Source of the DNA: Takakia lepidozioides
Taxonomy: Eukaryota; Streptophyta; Takakiopsida; Takakiales; Takakiaceae
Reading direction: 5' to 3'
DNA: 64,000 nt
Assembly: GCA_030704615.1 (NCBI GenBank)
Contig: CM060732.1
Span: 31,603,053-31,667,052, forward strand
Shown piece by piece: positions 33,501-46,740 of the stretch. The stretch's first letter is position 1; each line of letters begins with the position of its first letter. A program made the translations under genes and the position numbers. The notes under the pieces are model-generated. The model was not told where the DNA came from. It worked only from the letters and a program-made list of their open reading frames with translations, and ran no database searches.

Positions 33501-34826
33501 ATAGGGTATCATGTGTTGTGATGTCTTCAGCCGTTGACTGAAGTTGTAAGGTAGGATGTGACTGACAGATGTGCTAGTTTGGTGCAGGCCACAAAGACAG
33601 ATTGGGTTGAACCAGGCGATGATGATGATGATGACGAGGAGGATGACGAGGAGAATGAGGATGAGGATGAGAGTGGATCTGAGACGGACGATGATGATGT
33701 GGATGAGGAAAGTCATAAAGTGAGCACCTTCTTCCACTTTTTGTTGAGGGTACTTTTTACCATCCACTAGTTTGACCTTTTTTCTGTTAATGCTTAAATT
33801 ATTGATGGCTTGGCAGGCAGATAATGGAGGGGTGAGTGACCCTCTCTCAGCAGCAGAAGCAGCGGCGGCAGTTCTAAGAGGTGAGGGCAAGAAGCTTCAG
33901 CGGAAAGACAGGAAGGCAGAGATTGGCAGAATACGAACTGAACTTGGTCTTGCAGATTCTCAACGCACACCTACGGTGCGTCAAACTCACCACCCACTGG
34001 TCACCTGACCTCTTGAGTCGCCTAAGAAAGGTTTCTCTGTTTTAATGGAAACAGTCTGTTTACTCTGAACCAATAGGACTTGTCTGCAGGTGGTTTTCTT
34101 GAATTTGAGTCCGTAAGTTTAATGGAATAGGTTGATGCCAGGTGCCTTCCGAAACATTTTGGCATTCATTCTTGTCCAGTGGAAAAACAGTGCCTTCCAC
34201 TCTTTCGTTCTCTTTCACAACTAAACTGCTGGAGTATGGGTAATGCAGCCAGGAGAGACTTTGAAAGATTTCTTTGCACGAACAAGCATGTACTGGCAAA
34301 TGGCAGCATATGAGCACACCCAGCATACAGGCAAGGAGCTCCGTAAAGATGGCTTTGACCTGGCCGAAGGCCGCTACAAGGAGCTTCGGCCTGTCCTTGA
34401 TGAGGTGGGTGTCTTGCTCTGTACTTTGTCCCATCAGCCCTCTGTGTGTGTTTGTACTTGTGTCCCTTGGTCCCTTTGGGGGCCTCAGGCAGACAGAAGA
34501 AAACTTTTTCTCGTACTTCTTTCTAGTAAGGTTAAAGACATCTTTTCACAACTGCACTCTTCTCTAATTTCCTGGTGGAAAGATCAGGGAGTTCTTTTAG
34601 GAAATGGGCCACATGATGTTGTACTAATTGTTGGTCTCAACATGGGGGTGGGTTAGTGAATATGAAACTTCCAATATAGTGCATGTGTAGTAACCAAATG
34701 GTGGATATGGTCATGTGGAAACAGTTGGAGAAGCTGGAAGCAGAGCAAAAGGCAGTGGAGGCCGAGGAGGCTCGCACACTCGCTGTCCGCAAAGGCAAAG
34801 ATAAGCGTCCTGGAGCCAATAGGTAG
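27540..34826 (+). CDS. KLHDC4: KLHDC4-type kelch-domain protein
   Basis: Nineteen exons join without a break to 704 residues: 27540-27671, 28102-28188, 28523-28591, 28781-28913, 29250-29296, 29601-29687, 29953-30014, 30663-30705, 30931-31011, 31255-31371, 31463-31568, 32027-32087, 32261-32303, 32605-32940, 33273-33434, 33588-33719, 33817-33975, 34249-34404, 34725-34826. The N-terminus MGKKQKKPGKGKEKTERKTA and the C-terminal MYWQMAAYEHTQHTGKELRK with LRKDGFDLAE are family signatures. Between them are kelch strands (ELIFYGGEFYNG, LFVFGGEFTSPNQ, ILFGGFYDTLREVR, IFLYGGYFKDS, LFGGVVD, LYLYGGMMEV), forming a beta-propeller used in protein contacts, then an Asp/Glu-rich segment from 33619. The human homologue is conserved but its molecular role is poorly defined. 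Intron 15 (33435-33587) uses a GC donor (GAG/GCAAGT); all others are GT-AG. Confidence 0.93.
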
Positions 34827-36944
34827 CGAGCCTCTGTTACATGTGTCCTTCGCACTCCTATTTTGGGCACATCAAGGCCTAATCATGAATCTTTGGTAGG
34901 GAGTGGGGGAATGCTTCCCTTGTTAGTGACATGCAGTGCGAATCAACCTCAGCCACAGGTAACCGGGTCAGAATTATCCATAGTTAGTGGTCAGTGGGTG
35001 GCCCAAATCATCTTAATCCTGGTGAGTGAATGAGCACGAATGTGACCTAATTACAGCGCTTACTATCAGCCTAAGCAGGTTAGTTTGGGGTCTGGCATGA
35101 TTGTGCAGTTTAGGTTTCCTTACATCCACAGAACTGTTTCAGTAACATGCACTACTAGACTGTCATCAAGCCTTCTCAATTCCAATGTTTGTTAGTTTCC
35201 AGCTCCAGTACAGAAAGTTTTGGCATACATTTTGGGAGGACTCTGAGAGAGACGGGGTTGGGCAGTTTGTCCATGAATTTTGAGACATGGTCCATTGGAA
35301 GTTTGCTCTTGTCCAGTTCGGGCGTGACATGAAATGCTGATATATTGGAGCTTCATCTCTGCTTGGAAGTTCTGGAATCATGGCCACTTTCATTTGTAAA
35401 ACTGCAAACATATCCATTGTGTGATTGGCAGTCTGCTCTTTGAATTTCCTGTAAAGAAAAGTTTTCACCATGGGTCTATCCTGTCTATCCAGCCCATTCA
35501 GGCCGCAGCAGGGAAAATGAAGTAAAGCAACAACTATGAAGAGCTACTTCGGAGAAAAGGAAGTAGGACTACATCACTTCACAGCATCTGGCCCTCAAAT
35601 TACTTTTCTCCTGCATATTTTGCGAAAAACAGATTCAGGCAAGCTCTTTAGAGAGTGTGCTACACGGCGCATCCTCTTATAGATATGTGAATTCACGCAT
35701 GACCGCCCTCACTAACAAGACACAAAAACCCATTCTGACTAGTGCAAACCAGAGAGGACCTTGGGCCTCAACAACAAACACACTTTGATAGCTGCTGATT
35801 TTGCCACAAGTGTTGGATGAAGTTGCTACTTAGAAGGATTATTTGAAACAAAGGGCACTTTTGAGGTATCTCTTTCCCTCCACACATCTTCTCCTAGTTC
35901 CTAACCTCATTTTTCCTGCTTCCTCTGTATTGCAGGGCCACACATTCATTCATTCATTCATGCACTCGGGAGAGTATTGGAATCCCACACAAACAACGAC
36001 GACGAAACTTGAAAGACAAGGAAAGGTACTTACGAGTAATAAGTGGGTATAATACGCGCAGGTACTCTGGCAGACCACGCGTAGCACGAGAAATGCCTGG
36101 TGAAATAATTATCCCATAACGTTTGCACCAACGAGGCGCTGGAAGTTACTATAAAGGGGCATGGGCCTGCCTTGCACATCACGGTCTACTACCCGCCCCC
36201 TTCGAATCTCGATTCTCGATATTCGCCGGCGCCAGTAGACCCTAATTATAACCCAACATGGCAGTCCAAACTCTCGGGGTCCTGTCAGAGGTTCGAACCC
36301 TGGTCGGCCGCCGACTGGCGTTGTGGTCGGAGCGTGTCCGCACCGTCAGACGGGCCCCAGCACCTGACCGGGCCTCGCGGTCACCTGGGGTGACCGGATA
36401 TAGCAGTTACTCGGCGAACGGGTGGATCACCCCCTGACCTGACACCCTAATAATCGCATTACCCTACAAGGAATTGTTTAGGGCGAGCGTTAGGGCGCGC
36501 AAGTCAACCGCGTGTAATGTGCGCGGCTGCTATCCGTTGGTACGGTGGCGCGATATTTGGTGGCATCGATGCTTTGCTCGTTGCTGCTCCCAATTATTAT
36601 TACGACTGTGGCTCGGGGAATCCTGGGCGGGCTGTTGAACGGTCCTGTCAGTCCAAAAGCCCGGGCCCCCTCCCGTTCCCCCACATCAACTCTCCCGCAA
36701 TCCATCATAAATTCCACGGGTTTATGGCTCTTATAAATATTGCCGACTTATCCCATGTGGATGAGCACTCTCTATTTGGCACGTGTGGATAACTCCTTTC
36801 TTTAGAGCGGTGTACTACATCTTAACAATTATTTTAATAAGGACTTCATTTTAAAATTGAAAACATTTGTTTACCTTTTTACCTTTTTTATTTAAAAGAA
36901 GGGGACAATCACTGCTATCGGTGTGTGTGCCTTCTGGTGTATGG

Positions 36945-37045
36945 GGGTTTTAATTGTTTTTCCCACAATAATTCTAATAAACGTTCACCGAAAAAATAAA
37001 ATTTAATAAAGTTAAGCTCAGGGCCACTGTCCCCTGTTTGAAAAA
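36945..37045 (-). repeat. Dispersed repeat module, inverted relative to 46575-46676
   Basis: GGGGTTTTAATT...CCCACAATAATTCTAATAAA (36944-36980) is the reverse complement of the segment at about 46580-46620 with few changes. TCAGGGCCACTGTCCCCTGT (37018-37037) is the reverse complement, with one change, of a segment at about 46655-46674. The two modules are in swapped order in the two places. Confidence 0.65.
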
Positions 37046-37585
37046 AAAAAAGGGGGGGATAAAAAACTCGGAATTGCATTGGAACTAACCAGGTGATTCT
37101 GGGTTCAAATCCTGCTACCTTGTCGGGTGTGGTATAATCGTATAATCTTCTCCCCCTTCCCTCGGGCTGTGTTCCTAGAGCCTGGTGCTCGCGCCTCTTG
37201 GAGAGGTTACTATGAAAGAGGTTATTTTCTCCTCTCACTATAATTAAGGGACCTGATTTGTGAGCGGCAGTCGCTCCCCCGGGTGTTTCACCTTAAGAAG
37301 AAAAAAGAACTTAAAAAGAAAAAAGAAAAACCTCAAGGGCCATGAAAGCAACGACTCGGCAACGAGGCAACATCCAGTAGGTTGATTTCTTTGTTTTTCT
37401 GTTTTTGGTAAAAGAAAGGGGATGGAAGCCCGAACTTTATAACAGATGGACAGAAGCCCAAGGAGTACATTGACGAAAAAATAACCTCCTCTAAATGTGC
37501 CATAGAGGCTGATCCAAGAAGACAATGCTTCGAGTTTGTTTGATTTGCAATGAAAGGGCCAGAACCCACCATTGGCTTTTTCTTT

Positions 37586-37648
37586 CCCCTCCCTCCCTCC
37601 CTCCCTCTCTCCCTCCCTCCCTCCCTCCCTCTCTCCCTCCCTCCCTCC
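37586..37648 (+). repeat. CCCT microsatellite
   Basis: About 60 bases of CCCT repeats with two CTCT interruptions, in a pyrimidine tract. Confidence 0.9.
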
Positions 37649-39857
37649 TTATTTAAAAACAAACAGGGATCTTATTTCAATACTTAATACTGAAAGTATC
37701 CCTGTTCGCGTAAAAAAAGAGAAAAAAAGAGAAAAAAAAAGTGTCACATGTTTCATTTAGTGTTCTAGAAATATTCCTCTAGAAACTAAGTTCTGTATGA
37801 AAGAAAGCTGGATGGTCTATTTGAAGGTTTCGATTGAATTTGTCAGAAAAGAACTAGATCGAATCTGAACCGATGATGGTTAGATCCTTTTACCAGTCTT
37901 TGCGGATCTGATGTTTGGAACCGACGGTGCTGCTTTGAGAGTGGGAATTAGGGTTTAGCACACATGTCACGTTGGGTTCTGACACACGAGTGGGGTGATG
38001 GACATGATGCCTGCCCACGCAAATATCTGCGGGCGCCATGTGCCAGCGACGAGATTGGGCCTGCCACCAAATGATAATCGACTGCGGTCCATTGCATGTC
38101 ACGCGAGCCCTTGCAATAAACAACGCGGGGCAAATCCGCAGGCCTGATTCTGGAGGCGACCATGGATGTTGATGGAGCCGAGTTGTTCGAGATGTTTTGT
38201 TGGTGGAGGTATCGACTGCGAGAGGGAGAGAGAGTCGTAGTTTCGTGGGCAGCGCGCATGCATCATGTTTGAGTGTGTCAAAGGAGGGACCCCACCAAGG
38301 GCCTGAGGGGGGTGGGCCGGCCGGGCACGGTAGACTGGATTGGGTGGTAGGAATGCGCGTGCTGAGTAGATATGAGAGAGAGACCTGTTTTGGACTGATG
38401 AGAGATTGGAGGGTGACAGGGAAGTTGCGAGAGAATAGTAAAGAGGGGGGATGATGAGAGGCGTGAGATGCAGGGCTGCACTGCCAAAGGACACCGAGAT
38501 TCGAGCAGGCGACACTGACCTAGACCGGGTCATGCTCCTCACTTGTCGCACGTGTCTGTCGGCCCTGCTTTCGACTCTGCAATTCCCACATATGCCTTGC
38601 CGGAGTTCACTGCTTTATCCTTGCTTGCATATAATAAGTAAGAGGTGTAAGGAAAAGGATCGAAGGAACATTCCTTCCTTTTCCGCGTGAGGGAAGGTTC
38701 GCACTCAACGCTCTTTGCTCTTCCTCTGAAGGTGACAAACGTCTTGTCAACAGCCTCACTTACTCGATCGATAGACACCCCCTTCACGAACCCCTTCGAC
38801 AAGGGCAACGATTCTGCTGCACTCTTCAAGTTGATCACACAATCACCTGTACATACAAATATGTATCCTCTGCGAAGAAGTTAAAGATGATTCAAATTGT
38901 CCCCAGTTCAAGGAATAACATTTGCCCACCAATCAAATTTGCCAGTGCACACAGACACACATCTCCTCTACTAGCATGACCAATGTTGGATACAAGTACT
39001 ATCAGAAATGGAGACAACAGGAAGCTGCAGAGGGTTGCATCCATCCAACTGTGAGCTAAGGTCCTCTGCCTAGTGTGGTAGAGGATGCCGGCAAAGACCC
39101 TCCCTCCTTCAACAGCCAGAGACATGTGAAACAAAACCTTTTTATTACATCCAGGCCTCTTGGCTGGGAACTCTTACAAAACTTCCAACATTAGGAAGGA
39201 GAATCCCATGCTGCTTCTGGACCCAGTGACCCAACTTCGTGTTGTATGCAGAGTGCCACCACCCTGTTGGCGGTGCCTTTCCCTTAAAAATCGCAACTGT
39301 ATAGCGCATGTAATTTTGCAAGATCCAGTTCGGACAGTGTTCATCAACCTGCTCCCCTACACTGTAGCCTTCCTCAGCTTCCAGTAACAGAGTCTTAGCT
39401 TTGCCAGCCTTGCTTTGGGGATTAGTGAACTTACAACTTGCGATTTCTGAATATCCTGTAAGCAGGGAATGGGGAACACATAAAAAACTTGTAGACTGAT
39501 GGAGATCTCTAGACTTCATCAGCCAGGACCTCCTGGTGCGCATCATCTTTCCCCCTGCCCTGGTCTCCTTTTCTCTCTACACCATTATTCTCCAAAACTG
39601 GAAAAATACCTTCCATGTCAGTTTCGTCAATCTGGAGGAATTCACCTGTACCTGCACACTACCCCTGGATGGAATTGCTGTACACTCAGCTGACGCACAA
39701 ATCCCCAACAAGAGGCAGAAACCCCCCATTTTCCATGCGTTTTGTTCTGAGTAACCTCTAGAAGCATCAGCAGCAGAATGCACTGCTGGAAAAACTGCCC
39801 CCACTTGAGCAAGGCTTGCCGCCAACTTGAAAACAGGCGGGAAGGCACTCTTGGGCA

Positions 39858-42800
39858 CTACCTGACATCACTTGCAACATTTTCCTCTGTTGTTTCACCT
39901 TCTGGTACTTCTGTGGCTGCAGCAGTTTCTGGAGTATCCTGATTGGTCTTTTCCTGACTTATTTCCTCCTGTCCAATATTACTCAATTCCCTGTTCCCAG
40001 TTGCCAGCTCGCCGTCCACTGGTTGTCTCAACTGCGATTCTTCCTTCGAGCTGTGTTGAGGGATGTCACTTTTCCCCAAGGCCAAAGTAGGTGAGCTTGA
40101 ATTATCATTTAGGGGTTTGGTTCCCGCACTACCTACATTGGCATCAACTGTTTTGGCCTCACTCGTTTGCTCCGGCTTAAGAATATTCGAACCTTCCTCG
40201 GAATGAGCTGGTTCATGATCATTGCCTACGGCTCGTACACCTCCCTGTGCAGATGGGATATTGCACACCCTCAAATGAGACATAATATGGTAAAAATTGG
40301 TGCTCCAAAGACAAGCTTGCAATGACTAGGCATGACCAGGTACTGACTTCAAAGGGATCTATACCTCAAACCTCTGTGCTTCAGGAAGGCCAAACATGCA
40401 CATGATTTTAACTTTCAAGAAGGAAACATACATAAAAGGAGCGTAAAGATTCAACCAAACATAGGATTAAGCTCAGAGAGGGAAAAGAGTCGAGGCTGAT
40501 TGCCGTTCACTCAAATGTCTATGGGACCCATTGGCCCATGTGTGAGTTATTAATACCTGTCGGTGCTGCTCGCGTTGCTGCTGCGCCTGCTGTCTGGCTC
40601 TTTTCTCCTGTATAGCTCGCTGCCGATTTTCATAGAACTGGAAGTCATCTAAAATGGATGTCTTAGCAGCGTACCCTTTGAAAATGTTGAGCATCTCAAT
40701 CCCCTGTTCAAGTTTCACCTGCCATCAACATCCAGCAGAATTCTTCCCTTGGTGTTAGGGAAAAAATTCACTTTCACAACCCCCACATGTGTGGCATAAC
40801 CCACTCATGGCAACTGGTGGGGATTCTGGAAAGTCCTCCTTGTTTGCCTGCTAGGAGGGCAGAAATCATGTGACATCATCCCTGACATTCCGTGGAAAGT
40901 CTACACTCTCTCATCAAGGTGGACCCATAAACAATGTGAAGGGCAAGTTACCCATTCTGCAGCACATATCAACAATACCATGTGAGGTCAAAGAGCTCAC
41001 CTCCTGAGTGTCTCTACTGTTAGTTACAGGTTTATTGTCATTATTCTCAAGAATGATGTGGCGGAATTGGCAGTTCGGGATGTCCTTGATGATGTGCCAC
41101 TTCACAGTGAACCGGCCATTCCACTTGTCTTGCTGCCAGAAGTCTACACTCTTATCAAAATCTACAGAGCCTGCCATCTCAGCAACACCGCAGAACTGTC
41201 CACTTGCATTAACCTGACCAGTATAAAGCAAAGTATTAGTACGGAGAGCAGCGCTGGAAAGGCGATGCAGTTGGAAGTGCAAAGATAGTCAAAACTTGCT
41301 CCTTTTTCGAACTAAAGGAGCTCTCAAAATCTATGGTCCAAATGATCCGGAACTCTCATGAAGCAGGTGAGATTTCCGGTATGAAGTTAAGAGTACAGCT
41401 ATGAGGAAGCAACAAAAAGCTTTACCGAGAAGAAGAGAAACACAGGACAGCTCCATGGCTTGCCGCCAGCTTTGGTTTGAGCTTCCTGAAAGGCTATTTC
41501 CAGTCTCTTGTTCCCAGTGAGAGTACTGGCCCACACATTATACTTGATGCTCTTATGCACATCATCCTCACTGTAGGACTTGATCACAAAAAACCTAGCA
41601 TGTTCAAACGTGGTAACAAAATCCGGTCGATTGTATTGCTCTCTGTTGACAAGAGAGTTGAGGGCCTCACTGTTCCCAGACGAGCTTGCCCCCTGCCCTC
41701 TGGTATGCCGCAGAACCCCTGGAGTTGTTCGCTGGTTCCTAATTCTGGTGGTTCGGGGTCCTCTGTTTTGCTCATTCAAGATATCAAGAGTCCCATTGCC
41801 ATTGCTCACAGGTCCACTACCCCTTCCCCTCTGCTTCCCCTTATCCCCACCAAGCCAACCCCCTCGCCCATTGGGTCTTGACTCGATCCCGTTGCCTCCT
41901 ATGCCGCGGCCTGCTCTCCCTGGACCACTGGGGCCAATTCTTGATAGTGGTGGATAACCCCTTGCTAAAGTCCCAGGTCCAAGATTTGGAGACACTAATG
42001 CTGAAGCAAGCCGCTGCTGCTGAGGTGGTTGGATATGGATCTGGAGCAACAAAATGGGATTTTAAACCACTTCAAAAACATGGTCCAAAACAGCTTTAAG
42101 ATTGCAGACCCAGTGTGGGATACTGATGTTTCCAACTTGATGAATGAAGTTGTCATTGTCAGTGTGCCAAGACAGCGCAGCACCCTACCAAAAATTCAGG
42201 ATCATGAAAATGCAACTGCTACTATACTTGGGAAGACAAGTAAAAAGCTGTTCTTATGCAGGAATTGATAAATGTTCCTTGCATGACTAGCTATCAAAGA
42301 AAAGGCATACCTGCAACGGAGCGATTGGCCTGAGAGTCTGAGCAGGAAGCCCAGGAACAGACAATTGTTGAGAAATAATAGGATGCATCCCTGCTGGTAT
42401 ACCAGGCCTCTGCTGTCCTTCTGTAATTTTCGTAACATCAGCCCAAGAGGGAGAACCTACCATCAAGCCCTCGTACCGAACATCTTGAGGGCCCGGAGTA
42501 TGCACTGCCATTGGTAAAACGCCCCTAGCATATGATCCATGAGACGAAATCAGAGCCACAGCGGGAAAGCCAGGCCTTGGCACTAAGCTGCCATTAGCTA
42601 GACCTCCGTTTCCGCCATCAACTCCAGGAGGCCCTGGCTCCCCTGCTCCTGATGTAGGAACTTCTCCCCCTGCAATTGCAGTAGGGGATGCCAAATATTG
42701 GGTGCCCGGAGATAATGGCTGCTGATAAATGTGGCTAGGATACTGGAAGGCCTGAGGACCATAGAGCTGCCCATCAGCCCCAATTGTTGGGACAGGTGTC

Positions 42801-45619
42801 CCTGGAGTGTAAGGACTATAGGATGGCTGTGATGCATAGCCATAGGCGGCCGGGAGAAATATTGAGCCGTTGTCGCTGTAAACACCCTGCAGGGTGATGA
42901 GATAAATAATATCAATATTTGTATCGAAAAATTTCAGTCTTGCAGTGATGTTGAAAAGAAAATACAAGGCGCTTCAAGAAAACTCCACAGTTTTCCATGC
43001 AGTCATGGCCTGTGAGGCCATTTGTACCATTTGACTGATTGAGGAAATTCATCTATCATACTCCTCCGTGTCTAACTCAAGTTACAGCTGTCTACAACAC
43101 CATCTTTTGGGAATCCTAGCAACTACTTACAGGGGATGGAAGTTCCACTCCTTCAACTCCTACGTATCGAGAATAGTCTTCCCATTCTCCTCCCATGCCA
43201 GCTTCAAACCCTGCTACATGCGAGATAATTAGTACGGAACTCTATCCCTTCCTGCACAATTGTATATTTTGGCCACAGATCTTAACCCTCTGAAATCATG
43301 ATCCACAAGGGGAAAAAACCTCAAAAGCACTAGAACTAACCTCCATGAGGATACTCGTACACATATCCATGGGTAGGATAGCCGTTTGGTGCATAGTACA
43401 CCCCTGGGTCCATGGATCCCTCATGAGTGCCATTGGTGCTTCCTGCATCGCCAGTGCCACCTGATGCCGATGCGTCACCACTTCCGTCTGATGCATTACC
43501 ATCTTGACTGGGAGGCGCCTGAATTGACACAGCAAAGTCTGCAGCTCAGACTACAAGTCCTGACACAGTCTGCACCGCACAGGGCTCTAAGAAGTGGTAA
43601 CCTTTGCCGTTGTTAGGCACTTCGCAATTTAATGACCTCTTTCCCTAGAAGGAGGAGGGATGGTCTATTTCCACCTTGCAGTTTCAGCGTTTGTTAATTT
43701 CAACCTCTTGCTGATAGTGATAAAATCTTCTGACTCCAGAATAAGATTCCTCGGATGGGAATGAAAATGCCTAACTTCCATATTCTCTCCATCACCAGGT
43801 CTCCAATCATGTTATATGAGTGGCTGTGACGCTTACAAGCCACTATGGCAGATTTTGGACGCAACAAAATAAAAGCAAATACCAGTGACGTACCTCGCGG
43901 GTGTCACCCGACTTGTTTTGTGAGTCCACCTTCAAGTTTTGCAGCAGTTCGCTCACTTCTGAGAATTTACTTCACGTCAAAGGAAACTTCATCTGACATG
44001 TAAGATCAACAGTCCAAGAGCCATATATGATGCCCTACAAGGGTATGTGGCAGGGAAAATTCATCATATAGGGCAAGGAATCCCCACAGCGTACAAATAT
44101 TAATCTAGACAGACGCCAGAAGCAGGCATGACGAAATTCGTGATGCGTCAGAATCGGGATGGTGATCATGGAGAGAGAAGCAGCACAAAACTGTCAGGAC
44201 TTCAAAGACGCAAAATCCACACATCTCTGCGGAGCAACCGCATGCAAACCATCGGGAAAGAATGCACCCTTCAGAGCGCATGAAAACGTTCTGAGCGCAA
44301 TCGTTTGCTGCTCTACCCTAACTTGCACCACCACACAAGCAGAGCTGCTTAAACGGCCCCCCGGGAGCATGGGATGTTGCGCGGACAATTGCTTACAACA
44401 GCTCCCTCCTCACCTCCTAACCTCAGCCACTTTCTTGGCTCTGGTGCTCAGGTCGAAACCTACGTTCCTCCCCTCTGAAAAAAAATCTCCTGATAACGAA
44501 ACCAACTTTGCTACTGTTCCTTAACGATGGCGAAGATGTGCTGTGCGCTATAGGTATTCAGCATAGCACTTGGAGGATAGACATGCTGTGCGGGAATATA
44601 GTGCCTGCACATCAAACTTCAGCATAGCACTTGCTATATCAAGAACCAGGAAGAATAGTCCGCGGGAAAGATACGCCTTCTGTTTTCTTGTTTAGGCATT
44701 TAGCAAGAAATGCATAAGAAGTTGATGATCAAATCCTTGACCGATTCAAACGATCTCAATCCGTGAAACTAGCGCAGAGAAGTAACCTCGACCGGGTCGT
44801 TGGCTGAAAACGAAGGTCTTATTATGCAGTTCTTCCAATCACAGAAGCTTGCTGCATCATGAAAAGTAGGATGCTAATTGCAAGGGTCGTCGTCCAGATT
44901 CACAGAGCCCAGGTGCGCGACCTTCGCTCTCCTGATAACAATGCAGGCATGTATATGAACACCGTCAAGAACCACGGATGTAGGAATTTGTGGTCCACCA
45001 GAATATTCAAGTCCCAGACTGGCAGCCTGTAGACCTTTCAAGGACAGCTTTTCTATGCGGCAAGTCCTTCACCTGCTGGTGGGAGGCTGAACACTGTGAA
45101 GCCGATCAGCCTATCATGATTCCCAAGATGTTCCAAAGGAACCTGTTCGAAGTTTAGTTTAATCTGGCAGGCAATCATAAACCTTCAAGAAAGAACACAC
45201 GCCCAACTGTGCAAACTCCATCCCGACCCAAGGCAGTCCATGCATGCAAATAACACGCTTCTCAAAAAAATTGTTGACAAGAGACAAAAAAGGGACAGCA
45301 TGGACCACGCTCTTCCAAATGTAGACATTACTAGAGTACACATGCATTGCTAAGAAGCACATAGAATAGAAACGGGTGGGAGGGTGCGAAAGAAACAGAA
45401 GATGGAAGTCAACGTGGAATGCCAACGCTGTCCGACCAAGAAGACTTTTCGGAGCGAGTAAGCTCATCAGATATCCAGTTTGCACAAGGCTGTCACCTCC
45501 TTCATCCCACACACACTACAGCCATTTCACACACACAAGGAGGCCCTCCAAGCCAAACAATTTAGCACACGGTAGGCAATGAGTAGGATACGTTCTGCAG
45601 GCTGAGCGACTACTGCCAT
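39858..45619 (-). CDS. YTH-domain m6A RNA reader of the ECT family
   Basis: Nine exons join in frame to 767 residues: 45619-45592, 43958-43894, 43518-43341, 43210-43131, 42886-42311, 42040-41426, 41213-41001, 40718-40557, 40244-39858. The N-terminus [20 protein letters not shown] is the ECT-family start and confirms the 28-base first exon. Residues about 30-450 are low-complexity, rich in Gly, Pro, Tyr, Gln and Ser, with the usual [20 protein letters not shown] segment, consistent with condensate formation. The YTH domain spans about 458-630: [62 protein letters not shown]. Aromatic-cage tryptophans are present (W479, W540, W545). A Gln/Arg-rich helix ([15 protein letters not shown]) and an acidic tail follow. 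It should bind m6A mRNA in the cytoplasm. The exon 6 acceptor could instead lie at 42021. Confidence 0.9.
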
Positions 45620-46400
45620 TTCTCCTGGGAGGCCAAGCCTCGGAGACCAACCCGAGCGGCTTCCCGAACGATGATGCAACGAGCTAACAAAGGCTTATCA
45701 GCCTCCCAATTCCAGACGCCAACTTTCAAGAGTCGATGTAAGAAGCCAACCCCAATCCTGAACAAACGAATTTCAAAGATATCCCCAAGCACGCTCCTCC
45801 TGGCAGCAACTCCACAAGCTTCCTACTCCCCCACTCCAACCAGAACTGTCTTGCCTCCAATTGAGACTCGGTCAGCAAGCAGCCCCCAACGCGGTTAACT
45901 CCGGAACTTGTGGTGCGGCAACCAGTCTGTGAAAACCAAAGATATCTGCATCGGTACACCTTCCGCCCCCCGTCCCTTCCCCTTCCGTATTATCACACTC
46001 TCAGCCAAAACTGCAACACAATTGGACTAATAACTGTCTGTAGATCCCTTCCCCCCCCTCTCCAACGACAGCAGCATCCACCGTAATGCAACCTCAGATC
46101 ACACGCAAACGCAGTTCCGAAAACCTCTCAATCCGTCCCCGAAGGAAGAGCAAGTTGCGAGGGCGGCCAATACAACGGAAGTACACGCAGGGCTGGCCTC
46201 GCTTTGCTTGCTTGGAACGCAAAGCAGAGCAAGAGACGACGATCGAGGAAGGAAGGAAGAAGAGAGGGAGGGCAGGCAGGCAGGGAGGGGGCAAGCCCAG
46301 GCTGCAGCCTCGGCCCCACCACCGGTCTTTCCTCTCCCCCCAACCAACCGTACTCGTAACTCGTAACTTTCCGCTCCTCGATTTACCTACCTATAATCGC
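45620..46400 (-). promoter_or_regulatory. 5' UTR and promoter region of the YTH gene
   Basis: Upstream of the ATG at 45619, the minus strand from about 46350 to 46090 is pyrimidine-rich and compositionally like a plant 5' leader (CCTCCCTGCCTGCCTGCC runs). Open frames seen on either strand here (for example 46086-46424) lack conserved blocks. The exact transcription start is not visible. Confidence 0.4.
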
Positions 46401-46479
46401 TTTCTGCTTTTTAACGTTTCCTAATTATATATATATAGATATTATTATTACTTTTCTTACAGAGCAGTCTGGACAACCA

Positions 46480-46740
46480 GCATGTAGCCCAGTGGTAAAG
46501 GGCACATACCACGTTGGATGTGGCATGAAGGTGTCCACCTTTCAGCTGGAAGGCACTAGGGAGATTGTAGCAGCCCTGATAAATTTTATTAGAAATTATT
46601 GTGGGGAAAAAATTAAAACCCCGGTTTAGTTTTTGAAGTTTTATTTTATACAGAACAGGGGACAGAGGCCCTGATACCTTTATTTATTTATTTATTTATT
46701 TATTTAACAACAGGGACGGTGGCCCTGGAAACTTTATTAC
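46480..46740 (+). repeat. SINE-like or composite dispersed repeat
   Basis: It starts with an A-box-like TAGCCCAGTGGTAAAG (46485), includes the module shared inverted with 36945-37045, then ACAGGGGACAGAGGCCCTGA (46656-46675), a TTTA microsatellite (46676-46705) and a second ACAGGGACGGTGGCCCTG (46709-46726). No convincing B box. It could be a tRNA-derived SINE with rearranged tail modules; the family cannot be named. Confidence 0.45.

Larger units (their letters stand above)
34827..39857. other. Intergenic, repeat-rich
   Basis: It contains a CATT run (about 35945-35963), GC-rich sequence 36170-36450 with a B-box-like GGTTCGAACCC near 36286, an inverted repeat module shared with 46570-46730 (36945-37045), a B-box-like GGGTTCAAATCC near 37102, and a CCCT microsatellite (37586-37648). 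Minus-strand open frames at 38539-38838 (99 codons) and 39145-39546 (133 codons) resemble no family. The last few hundred bases probably hold the 3' UTR of the YTH gene. Confidence 0.5.

Noticed and set aside
38539-39546. Minus-strand ORFs of 99 and 133 codons as genes
   Set aside because: No conserved blocks, no phase-compatible partners; likely chance frames near the YTH 3' end.
46086-46424. 112-codon plus-strand ORF as a gene
   Set aside because: Low-complexity Arg/Lys/Pro product arising from the complement of a pyrimidine-rich leader of the YTH gene.
46480-46560. tRNA gene suggested by TAGCCCAGTGGTAAAG
   Set aside because: No B box or acceptor pairing at the right distance; kept only as a SINE-like head.
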